A DNA stretch of 64,000 bases from Roseibium alexandrii DFL-11 (GTDB lineage: Bacteria > Pseudomonadota > Alphaproteobacteria > Rhizobiales > Stappiaceae), in contig NZ_CM011002.1 in the NCBI RefSeq assembly GCF_000158095.2, forward strand, positions 5,121,703 through 5,185,702. The letters run 5' to 3'. The stretch's first letter is position 1. Every line of letters begins with the position of its first letter. The translations under genes and the position numbers were made by a program. The notes beneath the pieces are model-generated. The model did not search any database. It was not told the origin of the DNA and saw only the letters and a program-made list of their open reading frames with translations. Shown here piece by piece: positions 35,592-46,089 of the stretch.

Positions 35592-36986
35592 TTAAGCCGG
35601 GATTCTGAGGCGGGCTCGAAGTCCGCCAATCGGGCTATCTTCCAGGTAGAGATCGCCGCCGTGTGACCGAGTGATGTCGCGCGCGATAGCAAGGCCAAGG
35701 CCGCTTCCGGTCTTGTCCTGGTTGCGTGCCAGATCAAGCCGGTGAAAAGCGCGAAACGCCATATCGCGCTGATCTTCGGGAATGCCGGGTCCGTCATCAT
35801 CGACGGTGATGATCAACCAGTCATGCTCAATAGTTCCATTGAGCTCCACGCTCTGCCCGTATTTGCAGCCGTTGGTCACAAGGTTTGAGAGGCACCGTTT
35901 CATTGAGTTCCGGCGAAGCAAAACTTCAGAGGGGCCATCGAAACTGGCTTTGACGTCGTTGCCGGAAATCTCGCTTTCTTCTTCAAGCTCTTCGAAAAGA
36001 AGGGCTACATCGGTTTCTTGCGGTTCCTCATCGCCATCGCCTTTGGCAAACGCCAGATAGTCCTCCAGCATGTTGCTCATTTCATCCACGTCCTTGCGCA
36101 TGGCTTCGCTTTCCGGCGTGTCGCCAAGAAACGCAAGCTGCAACCGCATACGGGTCAGGATGGTACGCAGGTCATGGCTCACACCGGCCAGCATAGTTGT
36201 CCGCTGGTCGATCTGCCGTTCGATCCGCCGGCGCATGTCCGCAAAGGCGACCCCTGCGCGCCGGACTTCCAGAGCTCCGCTTGCCTTGTAATCGCCGACC
36301 GGGCGGCCCTTACCGAAAGCCTCGGCCGCGTTTGCAAGACGGATGATCGGGCGCATTTGATTGCGCAAAAACAAGAGCGCAATGATGATCAGAACAAGGG
36401 CCGTTGAAAACATCCACACAAGGAAAATGTGGGAGTTTGATGCAAAGGTCTGGCTGCGGCGCGTAAAGACCCGCAAGACTTCGTTTTGCAGCTGAATACG
36501 GATTTCGACAAACCGCGACCGGCCGACGGTATCGATCCAAAATGGCCGGCCGATCCGTTGGCTGATCGCCTTACTGAGCTCCTGATCAATGACATCGAAA
36601 AACGGTTTTGGAGCCGGAGGCGGAAGGGGCTCCAGCGGCAGGATCGACATGGACATGCCAAGCGCCCGGGCGCCGAGTTCTTCGATCTTGGTATGCTCAG
36701 GATCTTGCGGGTAGTTCTCCAGAACATAGACCACGGCAGCGATCTCACGAACCACGGCTTCGGACATGCGTCGCGACACAAGTTGGTAGTGCCGCTCCAT
36801 AAAGACGAAGGCGATCACCGATTGCAGTATGACAACCGGGATCACGATGATTAGAAAGGTTCGGGTGTAAAGGCCTTTCGGCATGACCCGGTAAAGAAAC
36901 CGGGAGACGCGGCGATAGCCGCGATGAACAGCCTTGACGGGCAGAAAAGCTGCATACCGCTGAAGAAAGCTTTCAATACTCGCCAT
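35592..36986 (-). CDS. EnvZ-like sensor histidine kinase
   Basis: This 464-residue kinase has membrane helices at about residues 40-64 and 190-212, a periplasmic loop of about 125 residues, a HAMP segment (FLRNQMRPIIRLANAAEAFGKG), and a DHp helix with the phosphorylated H271 (GVSHDLRTILTRM). The ATPase domain has the N-box SNLVTNGCKYG, the G1 box VDDDGPGIPED and the G2 box SGLGLAIARD. The layout is EnvZ-like, typical of osmotic or envelope sensing. The response regulator gene lies 10 bp upstream, so they form a pair. Confidence 0.93.
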   Translation of the reverse strand: MASIESFLQRYAAFLPVKAVHRGYRRVSRFLYRVMPKGLYTRTFLIIVIPVVILQSVIAFVFMERHYQLVSRRMSEAVVREIAAVVYVLENYPQDPEHTKIEELGARALGMSMSILPLEPLPPPAPKPFFDVIDQELSKAISQRIGRPFWIDTVGRSRFVEIRIQLQNEVLRVFTRRSQTFASNSHIFLVWMFSTALVLIIIALLFLRNQMRPIIRLANAAEAFGKGRPVGDYKASGALEVRRAGVAFADMRRRIERQIDQRTTMLAGVSHDLRTILTRMRLQLAFLGDTPESEAMRKDVDEMSNMLEDYLAFAKGDGDEEPQETDVALLFEELEEESEISGNDVKASFDGPSEVLLRRNSMKRCLSNLVTNGCKYGQSVELNGTIEHDWLIITVDDDGPGIPEDQRDMAFRAFHRLDLARNQDKTGSGLGLAIARDITRSHGGDLYLEDSPIGGLRARLRIPA

Positions 36987-36996
36987 TCAACAGGCC

Positions 36997-37695
36997 CTAG
37001 TCACACGCAAGCCGGTAGCCGATGCCCCGAACTGTTTGCAGGTAGACCGGGTTGCCTGGATCGTCTTCGATTTTTCGGCGTAACCTGTTGATCTGGACGT
37101 CGACCGTGCGTTCACCAAGGCCACTGTCATCGCCGACAATCTTGTGCCGCGGAACGGTGGCGCCGGGTTGTTCTGCGAATATCGACAGGATCTGTTTCTC
37201 GCGGTCGGTCAGGCGGATCGAGCTGTCGCCGTTTTTGAGTTCCCCCCGGGACGTGTTGTAGCAAAACGGCCCGAAGCGGATTTCGGTCACCGTCGTCGGC
37301 GGCTGGTATTGGCCTCGGCGCAGAATGGCACCGATGCGGAGCAACAATTCTTTCGGTTCAAACGGCTTGCCGAGGTAATCGTCGACACCGGCCTCCAGGC
37401 CGGCGATCCTGTCGGGAGCATCAGTTCTTGCCGTCAGCATCAGGATTGGAACCTGTGACGTTTCCCGGAGTGAAGTTGCCAGTTCCGTTCCGGTCTCACC
37501 CGGCATCATGACGTCGAGAATGATCAGATCAAACTCCAACCCGGACAGGCAAATCCGGGCTTCGGCCGCATTCGCAGCGGCAGACACGCGATATCCATTG
37601 TCTTTCAACAGCCGTCCAAGAAGATCCCGGATCCGGCTGTCGTCATCGACCAGTAGGAGATGAGGAGCGTTGTCATCAGGAGCGGTCACAGTCAT
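36997..37695 (-). CDS. OmpR-family response regulator
   Basis: The 232-residue protein has a receiver domain with acid pocket (LLLVDDDSRIRDLL) and D61 in IILDVMMPGETG. The switch residues are LMLTA, with K in YLGKPFEP. A winged-helix output domain (about residues 130-230) ends in RTVRGIGYRLA, as in OmpR and ChvI. ATG 37695 is preferred. It is transcribed with the kinase and separated from the MarR gene by 44 bp. Confidence 0.94.
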   Translation of the reverse strand: MTVTAPDDNAPHLLLVDDDSRIRDLLGRLLKDNGYRVSAAANAAEARICLSGLEFDLIILDVMMPGETGTELATSLRETSQVPILMLTARTDAPDRIAGLEAGVDDYLGKPFEPKELLLRIGAILRRGQYQPPTTVTEIRFGPFCYNTSRGELKNGDSSIRLTDREKQILSIFAEQPGATVPRHKIVGDDSGLGERTVDVQINRLRRKIEDDPGNPVYLQTVRGIGYRLACD

Positions 37696-37739
37696 CGGCG
37701 CTTTTGTCCTTCCCAACGATGAACCCGGCGGAGGCCAGA

Positions 37740-38297
37740 TCAGTCTTTCAATTCATATGAACTGCGGATCAGCCCGAGAATGTCGTTCCTGGCTTCAGGA
37801 TCAATGACTTGCAACAAGAATTGCCGGACAATCACATCGGCTCCATCTGGCAGTCCAATTAGGGCGCGTTCAAGGCGTTTTTGCTGCAGGCGGGCAAGGT
37901 CGTCCGCAAGCACCTGGCCACGTTCAGTCGTGTACAAGAGGCGCTGGCGGCGGTCGTGTGGCCCCTCACGCTGCTCGATGATGTCTGCGTCGACCAGTTG
38001 TTTCAGTACCCGTCCGAGGCTTTGTTTGGTGATCCTCAAAATGCCCAGCAGGTCGGTCACCATGATCCCCGGATTGCGTTCCACAAAATGTAGAACGCGG
38101 TGATGGGCACGGCCGAAATCATACTCTGCCAGAACATCATCCGGATCGCCGGTAAAATCGCGATAGGCAAAAAACAAAAGTTCGATCAGATCGTAGGGAA
38201 CTGCATTTGCGGTTCCGTCATTGTCTCCTGCCGGTTCGGATTGGCTCACAAGCTTGGATTTGGTGGGCAGGGACGCTTTGAAATTTATGTCAGTCAT
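37740..38297 (-). CDS. MarR-family regulator (185 aa)
   Basis: This MarR-type protein has an N-terminal 30-residue polar extension, a helix-turn-helix in MVTDLLGILRITKQSLGRVLKQL, and a wing REGPHDRRQRLLYTTERG. It is divergent from the aminotransferase gene (248 bp gap) and reads into the regulator-kinase pair, so an operon of three regulators is possible. The ligand is unknown. No cysteine-rich tail is present, unlike the MarR at 26105. Confidence 0.85.
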   Translation of the reverse strand: MTDINFKASLPTKSKLVSQSEPAGDNDGTANAVPYDLIELLFFAYRDFTGDPDDVLAEYDFGRAHHRVLHFVERNPGIMVTDLLGILRITKQSLGRVLKQLVDADIIEQREGPHDRRQRLLYTTERGQVLADDLARLQQKRLERALIGLPDGADVIVRQFLLQVIDPEARNDILGLIRSSYELKD

Positions 38298-38545
38298 ATT
38301 GACTTATTTAGGACCGATTGTTACTTGTTGACCACGGTGTGCGAAATGATTGGTCGTTTTGTTGCTTTTTTGAGCATTTAACGACAAACGAATCCAATCA
38401 GGAACGGCGCGCTTCTCAAGATACCGATAGTTGGCGTGCTGTGCAAAAGATACAGCCATTCAATGGGCCGTTGTACGCCTGAGCCGATTGAAAACGCGAC
38501 TGAAAAATGAAAACACGCTCAGGAGAGCGGGCGGGAGTTTAAGAC

Positions 38546-39451
38546 ATGGCTGCACAGCCCTTTGATCAGCTGACGGGTGATATCTGGTATGATGGCGCGT
38601 TTGTGCCCTGGTCCGATGCCAAGCTGCATGTGTTGAGCCACGGGTTGCACTACGGAAGCAGCGTGTTCGAAGGTGAACGCGCCTATGGCGGACGTATCTT
38701 CAAGTCCGAAGAGCATACCGAGCGTCTGCTGGCATCTGCCCGTGAGCTTGGGTTTGAAATTCCCTGGACGGCGCAGCAGATCAATTCTGCCAAGGAAGAA
38801 ACCCTTGCACGTATGAACCTCGCGGATGCCTATATTCGCCCCGTCGCTTGGCGCGGCAGTGAAATGATGGGCATTTCCGCTCAGAAGAACACCATTCACC
38901 TTGCGATCGCCGCATGGGAATGGCCGAGCTATTTTGCGCCCGAAGAGCGTTTGAAAGGTATTCGGCTTGATATGGCGGATTATCGCCGTCCGGATCCGAG
39001 AACGGCTCCGTTCAAGGCCAAGGCTGCCGGTCTTTACATGATCTGCACGATTTCCAAACATGCCGCCGAAGCGAAGGGCTACACGGATGCTCTCATGCTC
39101 GACTGGCGCGGCCAGGTTGCCGAGGCAACTGGTGCAAACGTGTTTTTCGTAAAAGATGGCGAGATCCATACGCCGACGCCAGATTGCTTCCTGAACGGGA
39201 TTACCCGCCAGACGGTGATCGGTCTTGCCAGGGACCGCGGCATTGAGGTGGTTGAACGGGTGATCATGCCGGAAGAGCTTTCAAGCTTCGAGCAGTGTTT
39301 TGTCACCGGGACAGCTGCCGAGGTGACGCCGGTGTCTGAAATCGCCGGAAACAGCTATGTCGTTGGTGACATCATCAAGACGCTGATGGAGGACTATGAC
39401 GCGGCCGTCCGTCCGCAAGTTGGCGAGATGAAAACTGCAGCGACCGGCTGA
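38546..39451 (+). CDS. ilvE: Branched-chain amino acid aminotransferase family enzyme
   Basis: This 301-residue PLP enzyme of fold type IV has the family pattern FVPWSDAKLHVLSHGLHYGSSVFEGERAYG, the PLP lysine in the FKAKAAGLYM segment, and VAEATGANVFFVKDGEIHTPTPDCFLNGITR. Branched-chain amino acid transamination is most likely; the D-amino acid aminotransferase branch of the same fold is less so, because motifs such as ITRQTVIGLA match IlvE. A GGGAG site precedes ATG 38546. A strong terminator follows. Confidence 0.9.
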   Translation: MAAQPFDQLTGDIWYDGAFVPWSDAKLHVLSHGLHYGSSVFEGERAYGGRIFKSEEHTERLLASARELGFEIPWTAQQINSAKEETLARMNLADAYIRPVAWRGSEMMGISAQKNTIHLAIAAWEWPSYFAPEERLKGIRLDMADYRRPDPRTAPFKAKAAGLYMICTISKHAAEAKGYTDALMLDWRGQVAEATGANVFFVKDGEIHTPTPDCFLNGITRQTVIGLARDRGIEVVERVIMPEELSSFEQCFVTGTAAEVTPVSEIAGNSYVVGDIIKTLMEDYDAAVRPQVGEMKTAATG

Positions 39452-39507
39452 TTGCTCCCAAAGAGATCGAGTTCGGCGAGTTCAGCCGCGGAATGTGCAA
39501 CAAAGAA

Positions 39508-39538
39508 AACCCGGCGCGCCTGCGCCGGGTTTTCTTTT
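39508..39538. terminator. Bidirectional terminator between ilvE and outer-membrane barrel gene
   Basis: A 10-bp stem AACCCGGCGC/GCGCCGGGTT with a 4-base loop is followed by TTCTTTT and preceded by AAAGAAA. It can act on both strands of this convergent pair. Confidence 0.88.
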
Positions 39539-39559
39539 GGGTTGGCCTGAATTCCAGGT

Positions 39560-40225
39560 TTAGAACTTGTAGGCAATACCGGCCCGAACCTGGTGGTCAT
39601 TGAACTCGGTGCTGACACCGGTTCCACCGAGGTTGAAGTCCTGATCGCCGAAATCCTGGTAGCTGTAGTCGAAGCGGGCAACGACATTTTGCGTGATCGC
39701 GGCTTCAGCACCAGCGCCCAACGTCCAGCCGAGAGCAGTTTTGCTGTCGGAGACGCCATTGGCTGTTGCTTCCAGGTCGGCAATTGCCAAACCACCCGCA
39801 CCATAGATCATGTAGCGGTCAAACGCGTAGCCAAGACGGCCACGGAAGTTTGCGTTCCAGTCAGAGCTGGATTTGAGGGACAGACCGTTAACGGTTCCGC
39901 TCTTTTCCAGATCAGTCAGGCTGAAATCGGATTCCAGACCGACGACAACGTTCGGAGTGACTTGAAAATTGTATCCGGCATAAGCGCCGCCACCGACACC
40001 ATTGTTGCTAAAGCTGCTGCTTGCGCCGCCGGTGCTGTTGTCGAAGTTACCGAAAGCCCAGCCAAGCTGAGTACCAACGTAAAATCCGGTCCAGTCGATA
40101 CTTTGCTGCCCTGCCGGGACGGCATCATATGCCGGCGCCGGTGCAGGTGACTGCGGCAGGTCGGCAGCCAGTGCTCCTGCAGCGCTAGCGGTGAGGGCAA
40201 AACCTGCAAGTGCAAGACGGTTCAT
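39560..40225 (-). CDS. Outer-membrane beta-barrel protein (Omp25/31-like)
   Basis: The 221-residue protein has a Sec signal ending AGALAADLP and alternating beta strands (WTGFYVGTQLGWAFGNF, VGGGAYAGYNFQV, FRGLGYAFDRYMIYGAGGLAIA-like segments). A final strand ends in a terminal phenylalanine (HQVRAGIAYKF), the usual signal for barrel assembly. Brucella and Bartonella Omp25/31-type barrels share this plan. It probably forms an eight-strand porin-like structure. Its promoter must lie in the 323-bp region upstream. Confidence 0.9.
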   Translation of the reverse strand: MNRLALAGFALTASAAGALAADLPQSPAPAPAYDAVPAGQQSIDWTGFYVGTQLGWAFGNFDNSTGGASSSFSNNGVGGGAYAGYNFQVTPNVVVGLESDFSLTDLEKSGTVNGLSLKSSSDWNANFRGRLGYAFDRYMIYGAGGLAIADLEATANGVSDSKTALGWTLGAGAEAAITQNVVARFDYSYQDFGDQDFNLGGTGVSTEFNDHQVRAGIAYKF

Positions 40226-40548
40226 TGAAAATACTCCAGATCCACACTAACTCATTCAATTCAAGACGGGCGTCATGCCGCGTCCACACCTTCCCCCTGA
40301 TTGGAGATATGGCGATTGTTTGTGGCGGATCGGGTCAGACATTGTGGAGTTTTGATGACTATTGGTGGCGAATTTCTGTCAGTGTGAACCGAAGATTAAG
40401 GCCGTTGCGATTTGCAGTGACTGGACAAGAAAGATCCTTGTTCCACGCTTTCCCCGCACCAATCTATTGCGTATAACGCGCCCAGTCGGAAGAACGGCGA
40501 TCCCAAATCTGCCGTATTTCAACCCTCAGACCCGAACCGGAACTCAGA
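40226..40548. other. Divergent intergenic region, 323 bp
   Basis: This gap separates the barrel gene (minus) from the antiporter (plus). I see no gene, tRNA or well-formed promoter. A TATAAC hexamer at about 40472 lacks a suitable -35. Confidence 0.5.
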
Positions 40549-41553
40549 ATGCTGTTTGACTATTTAAGCCTGGCAGGTGGATTGGTTGCACTCATCATTG
40601 CCGGCGATGTCTTGGTCAGAGGCTCTGTCGGGGTCGCGCAGAGGCTTGGCATTCCCAACCTCGTCATTGGTCTGACGATTGTTGCTTTCGGTACATCAGC
40701 TCCGGAACTGGTCATCTCGCTGAAGGCAGCGCTCGACAATGCCAGCGGGATTGCAATCGGTAATGTGGTTGGGTCCAACATCGCTAATGTCCTTCTGGTT
40801 TTGGGCTTGCCGGCGCTGATTGCCGTAACACCGTGCGGTGAACAGGGGGCCACCCGGACTGCTATCTTCATGGTCGCGGTGACGCTTGTTTTCATTGCGC
40901 TTTGTTTTTTTACTCCGATCGGATTGTGGGACGGCGTTCTTCTTTTGGCATTGTTGGCCGTGTTTCTTGGTGGCTCTACGATTGCAGCCAGGCGCCATCG
41001 GAAAGATCTAAAAGCTGCGGCTGCCGGCGCGGACGTTACCGCAGAGGCCATGGAAACTGGTGATGAACTGGAGGACGTCGATGACGTCCCTGATTCCATC
41101 TGGGTCGCGCTCATCTACATTGGCCTGGGTCTTGTCGGTTTGCCGCTTGGTGCGCATTTTACAATCAGCGGAGCAACCACCATCGCATCGGCTTGGGGCG
41201 TGAGCGATGCGGTGATCGGTCTGACTGTGATTGCGCTTGGAACCTCCCTTCCTGAATTGGCAACAACTGTTATGGCCGCGATCCGGCAGCATGGGGCGGT
41301 GGCGATCGGCAATGTCATCGGGTCGAATATCTTCAACCTTCTCGCAATTATCGGGATCACGGCCGTCGTTGTTCAATCGATGTCCCGCAAGAAGGTACTA
41401 AAGCTCGACATCTGGGTGATGCTCGCCTGTGCGGTGCTGCTGACGGCGCTGGCGGGGTTCAAGGTCTGTCTTGGCCGGATTTCAGGATTCGTCATGACAG
41501 CCGCATATGGCCTTTACATCGCCAGCGTTTACATGCTGGGCTATGCCGGCTGA
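40549..41553 (+). CDS. Calcium/sodium antiporter (CaCA family, YrbG-like)
   Basis: The 334-residue protein has ten predicted helices and two inverted alpha repeats. They carry [14 protein letters not shown] with [16 protein letters not shown], and [14 protein letters not shown] with [16 protein letters not shown]. The GTS-PE and GSNI motifs hold the acidic and asparagine ligands for cations. A central acidic linker ([14 protein letters not shown]) may be regulatory. It exchanges Ca2+ for Na+ or H+ at the inner membrane. uvrC follows 67 bp downstream. Confidence 0.92.
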   Translation: MLFDYLSLAGGLVALIIAGDVLVRGSVGVAQRLGIPNLVIGLTIVAFGTSAPELVISLKAALDNASGIAIGNVVGSNIANVLLVLGLPALIAVTPCGEQGATRTAIFMVAVTLVFIALCFFTPIGLWDGVLLLALLAVFLGGSTIAARRHRKDLKAAAAGADVTAEAMETGDELEDVDDVPDSIWVALIYIGLGLVGLPLGAHFTISGATTIASAWGVSDAVIGLTVIALGTSLPELATTVMAAIRQHGAVAIGNVIGSNIFNLLAIIGITAVVVQSMSRKKVLKLDIWVMLACAVLLTALAGFKVCLGRISGFVMTAAYGLYIASVYMLGYAG

Positions 41554-41620
41554 GTCAGGCGAACCACGCCTTTCAGATGACTTCAGACCAATACTCTCCG
41601 ATCCTCACAAAAGGACCAGC

Positions 41621-43591
41621 ATGGGCGACGTGTCCGAAACCGATACTTCAACAGAAAACTCGAAAGGCGCTGAGGATGCGCTGGTTCTGAAGGGTGTTGA
41701 AGTCATCGCCCGCGAGGTCAAGCGTCTGCCCAACGGGCCAGGTGTTTACCGCATGCTCGATGAAAACGGAGAGGTTCTCTACGTCGGCAAGGCGCGAAGC
41801 CTGAAGAAACGGGTGACCAGTTACACCCGCCTCCAGGGGCAATCGAACCGGATCATGCGCATGATCCTTGTGACGACCGCGATGGAATTTGTCGTCACCA
41901 ACACCGAACCGGAAGCCCTGCTGCTTGAAGCCAACCTGATCAAAAGGTTCAGGCCGCGCTTCAATGTGCTTTTGCGGGACGACAAGTCATTCCCCTACAT
42001 TCTAGTCACCGGTGATCATGAATCTGCGGCCATCGTCAAACACCGGGGGGCTCGCAAGCGCAAGGGCGACTATTTCGGCCCGTTCGCGTCGGCTGGGGCC
42101 GTCGACCGGACGATCAATGCCCTGCAAAAGGCCTTTTTGATCCGGACCTGTTCGGACAGCTATTATGAAAACCGGACACGGCCTTGCCTCCAATACCAGA
42201 TCAAGCGCTGCGCCGGACCGTGTACGGGGGAAATCGCGCCGGAAGACTATGCGGGCCTCGTCTCAGAAGCCAAAGCGTTCTTGTCCGGGCGCAGCCAACT
42301 GATCAAGGAACAGTTGGCTTCCCAAATGGAAACCGCTTCTGCTGATTTGGAATTCGAGCGGGCGGCGATCTACCGGGATCGTTTGGCAGCACTTTCCCAT
42401 GTTCAGGCGCATCAGGGCATCAATCCTCAGACGGTGGACGAAGCAGATGTCTTTGCAATCCATCAGGAGGGCGGGCAGTCTTGTGTTCAGGTGTTCTTTT
42501 TCCGTACAGGACAGAACTGGGGCAACCGGGCCTATTTTCCGAAGGCCGACAAGTCCTGGGACGAGGCTGACATTCTGGAAAGCTTCCTGGCCCAGTTCTA
42601 CGACGACAAGCCAGCGCCCAAACAGATCCTGTTGTCCCATCCGCTTGGTGAGCAAGAGCTTTTGGGAGAAGCCTTGAGTGAGCGTATGAGTCGCAAGGTC
42701 GAGGTGACGGTTCCCAAGCGCGGCGAGAAGAAAGAACTCGTCCTGCACGCCATGACGAACGCGCGCGAAGCTTTGGGGCGGCGGCTTGCGGAAACCTCAA
42801 GTCAGGCAAGGTTGCTCAAAGGTGTGGCGGAAGCTTTCGACCTGGCAACCCCTCCGCGCCGTATCGAAGTGTACGACAACTCGCACATCATGGGGACCAA
42901 TGCTGTTGGCGGCATGATCGTTGCGGGCCCTGAAGGATTTGCAAAAGCGCACTACCGGAAGTTCAACATAAAATCGGAAGATCTGGTTCCCGGCGACGAC
43001 TACGGCATGATGCGGGAAGTCCTGACGCGCCGGTTTTCACGGCTTATGAAAGAGCATGCCCGGCCAGAGGGCAGTAAAACGTCCAAACCCACAGATACAC
43101 CGGAAGCGGAAGAGGCCGATGCACCGGTCAACACGGATGTGCCAGCTTGGCCGGATCTGGTCTTGATAGATGGCGGGCAGGGACAGCTCACGGCTGCGCG
43201 GGAGACACTTGAAGAGCTTGGCCTGACCGATGTGCCGCTTGTCGGTATTGCAAAAGGGCCGGACCGGGACGCGGGCCGGGAGAAGTTTTTCATCACTGGC
43301 AAACCGTCGTTTATGCTGCCGGAGCGGGATCCTGTCCTTTATTTCGTTCAGCGCCTTCGGGATGAAGCGCACCGGTTTGCAATCGGTTCCCACAGGGCCC
43401 GCCGTAAAAAGGACATCGCTAAGAACCCGCTAGACGAGATTGCCGGTGTTGGACCCACCCGAAAGAAGGCGTTGCTCTCTCATTTCGGGACCGCAAAAGC
43501 GGTCTCCAAAGCCGGGGTCGATGATCTTGCTGCCGTGCCAGGGATCTCCGAAGCCATCGCCCGTCTGGTCTACGACCACTTTCATGAGTAA
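41621..43591 (+). CDS. uvrC: Excinuclease ABC subunit C
   Basis: This 656-residue enzyme makes both cuts around a DNA lesion in nucleotide-excision repair. It has the GIY-YIG domain ([22 protein letters not shown], in parts), a UVR segment ([27 protein letters not shown]), the RNase H-like endonuclease core ([18 protein letters not shown] ... [10 protein letters not shown]), and C-terminal helix-hairpin-helix motifs ([19 protein letters not shown]). An extra acidic insert ([18 protein letters not shown]) sits in the core, before LVLIDGG. ATG 41621 follows AAGGA; longer upstream frames overlap the antiporter gene and are not needed. Confidence 0.96.
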   Translation: MGDVSETDTSTENSKGAEDALVLKGVEVIAREVKRLPNGPGVYRMLDENGEVLYVGKARSLKKRVTSYTRLQGQSNRIMRMILVTTAMEFVVTNTEPEALLLEANLIKRFRPRFNVLLRDDKSFPYILVTGDHESAAIVKHRGARKRKGDYFGPFASAGAVDRTINALQKAFLIRTCSDSYYENRTRPCLQYQIKRCAGPCTGEIAPEDYAGLVSEAKAFLSGRSQLIKEQLASQMETASADLEFERAAIYRDRLAALSHVQAHQGINPQTVDEADVFAIHQEGGQSCVQVFFFRTGQNWGNRAYFPKADKSWDEADILESFLAQFYDDKPAPKQILLSHPLGEQELLGEALSERMSRKVEVTVPKRGEKKELVLHAMTNAREALGRRLAETSSQARLLKGVAEAFDLATPPRRIEVYDNSHIMGTNAVGGMIVAGPEGFAKAHYRKFNIKSEDLVPGDDYGMMREVLTRRFSRLMKEHARPEGSKTSKPTDTPEAEEADAPVNTDVPAWPDLVLIDGGQGQLTAARETLEELGLTDVPLVGIAKGPDRDAGREKFFITGKPSFMLPERDPVLYFVQRLRDEAHRFAIGSHRARRKKDIAKNPLDEIAGVGPTRKKALLSHFGTAKAVSKAGVDDLAAVPGISEAIARLVYDHFHE

Positions 43592-43765
43592 TTTATCCGC
43601 CAAATGGCATATAAGTCCCGGCAGAGTGGTTCGGCAAAACGGTTGAACTGGCTGGTGCTTTGACGGTGAAGTCTGTAAATGGCAAAGGCACGCTTCGTTC
43701 TTGAGAAGGCATAACCGTATTGCGCGTCCAGCAGAACCAACACAGCTCAAAAAGCCGGATCACTG

Positions 43766-44863
43766 ATGTTTGAGAGGGTGGTGAAATTTGGCCGCCCGCT
43801 CCTCGTTCTGGCGGCTTGGTGCTGCGGTCTGGGCGCGGTGTTCGCCGCGTCTCTTGGTTTGTCGTCATTTTTTGCGCCGGACTACTGGTTGTCCGACAAC
43901 ATGAGCTTTTTCCTCTGGCAGTTTTTATATGGAGGGATTGGCGGTACGCTCTGTGCGTTTGCCGGCTTTTGGTTTGTCCGGAGTTTCCGCGGGGTTTACC
44001 GGTTGCTGGTCGTGATTGCGGCCGTTGCCACCACAGCCTTGGCAGTCCTGACCGGTTTGCGGACTGTTGAAAATACGGTGCCGTTGCTCACTTCTTCCGG
44101 AGATACTCGGGAAATCAAGATTGTCTCAATCAACCTGGAAGCTCTGTTTCTCGGAGATCTGGTGCTGACCGGTTACCTAAAGGAAGCCGATCCCGACATC
44201 ATCGTGTTTCAGGAAACGCTCTGGAACCTTCAAAAGTGGCGGTGGCATCAGCGTGGTTTGCCGATCGGCGGACCAAATACCAGTGTTTATCCGGAGCATC
44301 TGCTGGTTGGCGACCTTGGAGAGCTGGTGATCTTTTCCCGCTTTCCAATTGAAGACACTTCTTCACTGGTCATCCCGGGTGTGACGCCACCAGGCGCAAG
44401 CGTCCATTACAACGCAGATCGCGAAATCCTATCATTCTCGATAAACATTGAAGGCCAGACCGTGGACCTGGTTTCTGTCCATTCTGACAGTCCGCGCACA
44501 GCTCGTCGCTGGCAAAACAAGCGCGCTTATTTTGATAAGATGGACGCGGTGATTGCCGAACGGCTTGAAAGTGATGCCACACCGCTGATCGCCATTGGTG
44601 ATTGGAACAGTGCTCCGTGGTCGGCGAGGTTCCAAAGGTCACTGGAAGCCAATGACCTTGCCACGGCCTATCCAGACGGTATCCCACAGGTGACGCGATA
44701 CTTCTTTGACTATCGCTTGCGCTGGATCCTGGGCTCCCCGGTCGATCAGGTCGCTGTCTCAAAGGATATTGGCATCGTCGATGTGTCCCTAGGGCCGCAC
44801 ATCGGGTCAGATCACCGGCCGCTTCTGGTTACGCTTCAACTCCCTGAGCAGGCTAAAAACTAA
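43766..44863 (+). CDS. EEP-family phosphodiesterase with N-terminal membrane helices
   Basis: This 365-residue protein has three N-terminal membrane helices (about residues 8-100) and an endonuclease/exonuclease/phosphatase domain that should face the periplasm. Metal and catalytic motifs are present: IVSINLEA, DIIVFQETLW, VSVHSDSPR, IAIGDWNSAPWS and GSDHRPLLV. The fold includes nucleases, sphingomyelinases and lipid phosphatases, so the substrate is unknown. Its position between uvrC and tdk hints at nucleotide turnover, but this is weak. No signal for secretion beyond the membrane anchors is seen. Confidence 0.85.
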   Translation: MFERVVKFGRPLLVLAAWCCGLGAVFAASLGLSSFFAPDYWLSDNMSFFLWQFLYGGIGGTLCAFAGFWFVRSFRGVYRLLVVIAAVATTALAVLTGLRTVENTVPLLTSSGDTREIKIVSINLEALFLGDLVLTGYLKEADPDIIVFQETLWNLQKWRWHQRGLPIGGPNTSVYPEHLLVGDLGELVIFSRFPIEDTSSLVIPGVTPPGASVHYNADREILSFSINIEGQTVDLVSVHSDSPRTARRWQNKRAYFDKMDAVIAERLESDATPLIAIGDWNSAPWSARFQRSLEANDLATAYPDGIPQVTRYFFDYRLRWILGSPVDQVAVSKDIGIVDVSLGPHIGSDHRPLLVTLQLPEQAKN

Positions 44864-44977
44864 TCTCCGCACAACAGGGCGGGGATAGCCTGCGCGGCGG
44901 GTCAGAAAACAATTGAGCTCAGGCATCGGATTGGAAAGACTGCGGCAACCTTTTGACCGATTCCTGAAGAAAGCCCG

Positions 44978-45565
44978 ATGGCCAAACTCTATTTCAACTA
45001 CTCGTCCATGAACGCGGGCAAATCCACGTCTTTGCTGCAAGCTGCTTACAACTATGAAGAACGTGGCATGAACACGCTGTTGCTGATCGCGGCTTTGGAT
45101 GACCGGGCAGGCAAGGGACGGATCGCATCCAGAATCGGGCTGGCCGCCGCTGCGGATATTTTTTCCTCCGCCGATGACGTTTACGCGCATGTGGATGCTG
45201 TTCGAAAAGAGCGCGAGATCCACGCGGTATTGGTCGATGAGGCCCAGTTCCTGACCGAGGAACAGGTTTGGCAACTGGCACGCGTTGCAGATGGCCTTCG
45301 CATACCGGTGATGTGTTTCGGCTTGCGGACTGATTTTCAGGGCAAACTATTTCCGGGAAGTGCTGCTTTGCTGGCGATCTCCGACAATCTTAAGGAGATC
45401 AAGACGATCTGCTGGTGCGGCCGCAAGGCGACGATGGTTGCCCGGTTGGACGGGGACGGCAATATCGTCGATGAAGGGGATCAGGTTGTCATAGGCGGAA
45501 ATGATAAATACATCTCCCTTTGCCGCCGCCACTGGTCGGGCCGTGATCTTGGAAACAAGCAATAA
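44978..45565 (+). CDS. tdk: Thymidine kinase
   Basis: The 195-residue type II thymidine kinase has a P-loop SSMNAGKSTSLLQ, the Walker B/lid region VLVDEAQFLTEEQVWQLA, and GLRTDFQGKLFPGSAAL. Zinc-binding cysteines sit in CWCGRKATM and the C-terminal LCRRHW. It phosphorylates thymidine for salvage. The zinc set is near complete (Cys-x-Cys plus a downstream Cys and His). It precedes hlyU by 98 bp. Confidence 0.95.
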   Translation: MAKLYFNYSSMNAGKSTSLLQAAYNYEERGMNTLLLIAALDDRAGKGRIASRIGLAAAADIFSSADDVYAHVDAVRKEREIHAVLVDEAQFLTEEQVWQLARVADGLRIPVMCFGLRTDFQGKLFPGSAALLAISDNLKEIKTICWCGRKATMVARLDGDGNIVDEGDQVVIGGNDKYISLCRRHWSGRDLGNKQ

Positions 45566-45663
45566 GTTTCATGTTCCTGAGCGAACTCTACCGATCCGCA
45601 CCTTGAAGGTCCCGCGTGACCGGCCTAAAAGAACGGCATCTACTTCTTGAGAAGGATGGCCAG

Positions 45664-45951
45664 ATGTTCGGCAAGGTGTTGAAGTCATTGTTCGGCGGAT
45701 CAGATGCTCCGCAAAAGCCCGGCAACAGCGTGTCGGTCGAGTATGACAGCTACACAATCATCGCTGAGCCTCAGCAAAATGGGGGGCAGTGGCAGGTTCG
45801 GGGGCGGATTGAAAAGCAGGACGGTGAAGAGCTGAAAAGCCATGTGTTCATCCGGGCAGACACCTTGCCGGGGGAAACAGAAGCCGCGAATGAAATGATC
45901 CGGAAAGCCAAGATGATGATCGACCAGCAGGGCGACAGCATTTTCAGCTGA
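45664..45951 (+). CDS. HlyU-family protein
   Basis: This 95-residue protein has the HlyU family core VSVEYDSYTIIAEPQQNGGQWQVRGRI (key parts) and HVFIRADTLP with the acidic helix ANEMIRKAKMMIDQQGDSIF at the end. In Vibrio, HlyU is an ArsR-type regulator, but these short alphaproteobacterial proteins are a different, poorly characterised family of the same name. ATG 45664 follows AAGGA at 8 bases and is preferred over the GTG at 45616. It lies between tdk and pgsA on the plus strand. Confidence 0.78.
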   Translation: MFGKVLKSLFGGSDAPQKPGNSVSVEYDSYTIIAEPQQNGGQWQVRGRIEKQDGEELKSHVFIRADTLPGETEAANEMIRKAKMMIDQQGDSIFS

Positions 45952-46089
45952 TCCTTCCATTTGACCGCTTGACGGGATATGGCCTTCTGGATCAGCGTTG
46001 TGTCGACATCCTCGTGGGCCTGAGACGTTAAGAGGTCCTGGGCCGCGGGCCTTATGTGCCGGATACAGACGGTGAACCAGAAAGCCAAC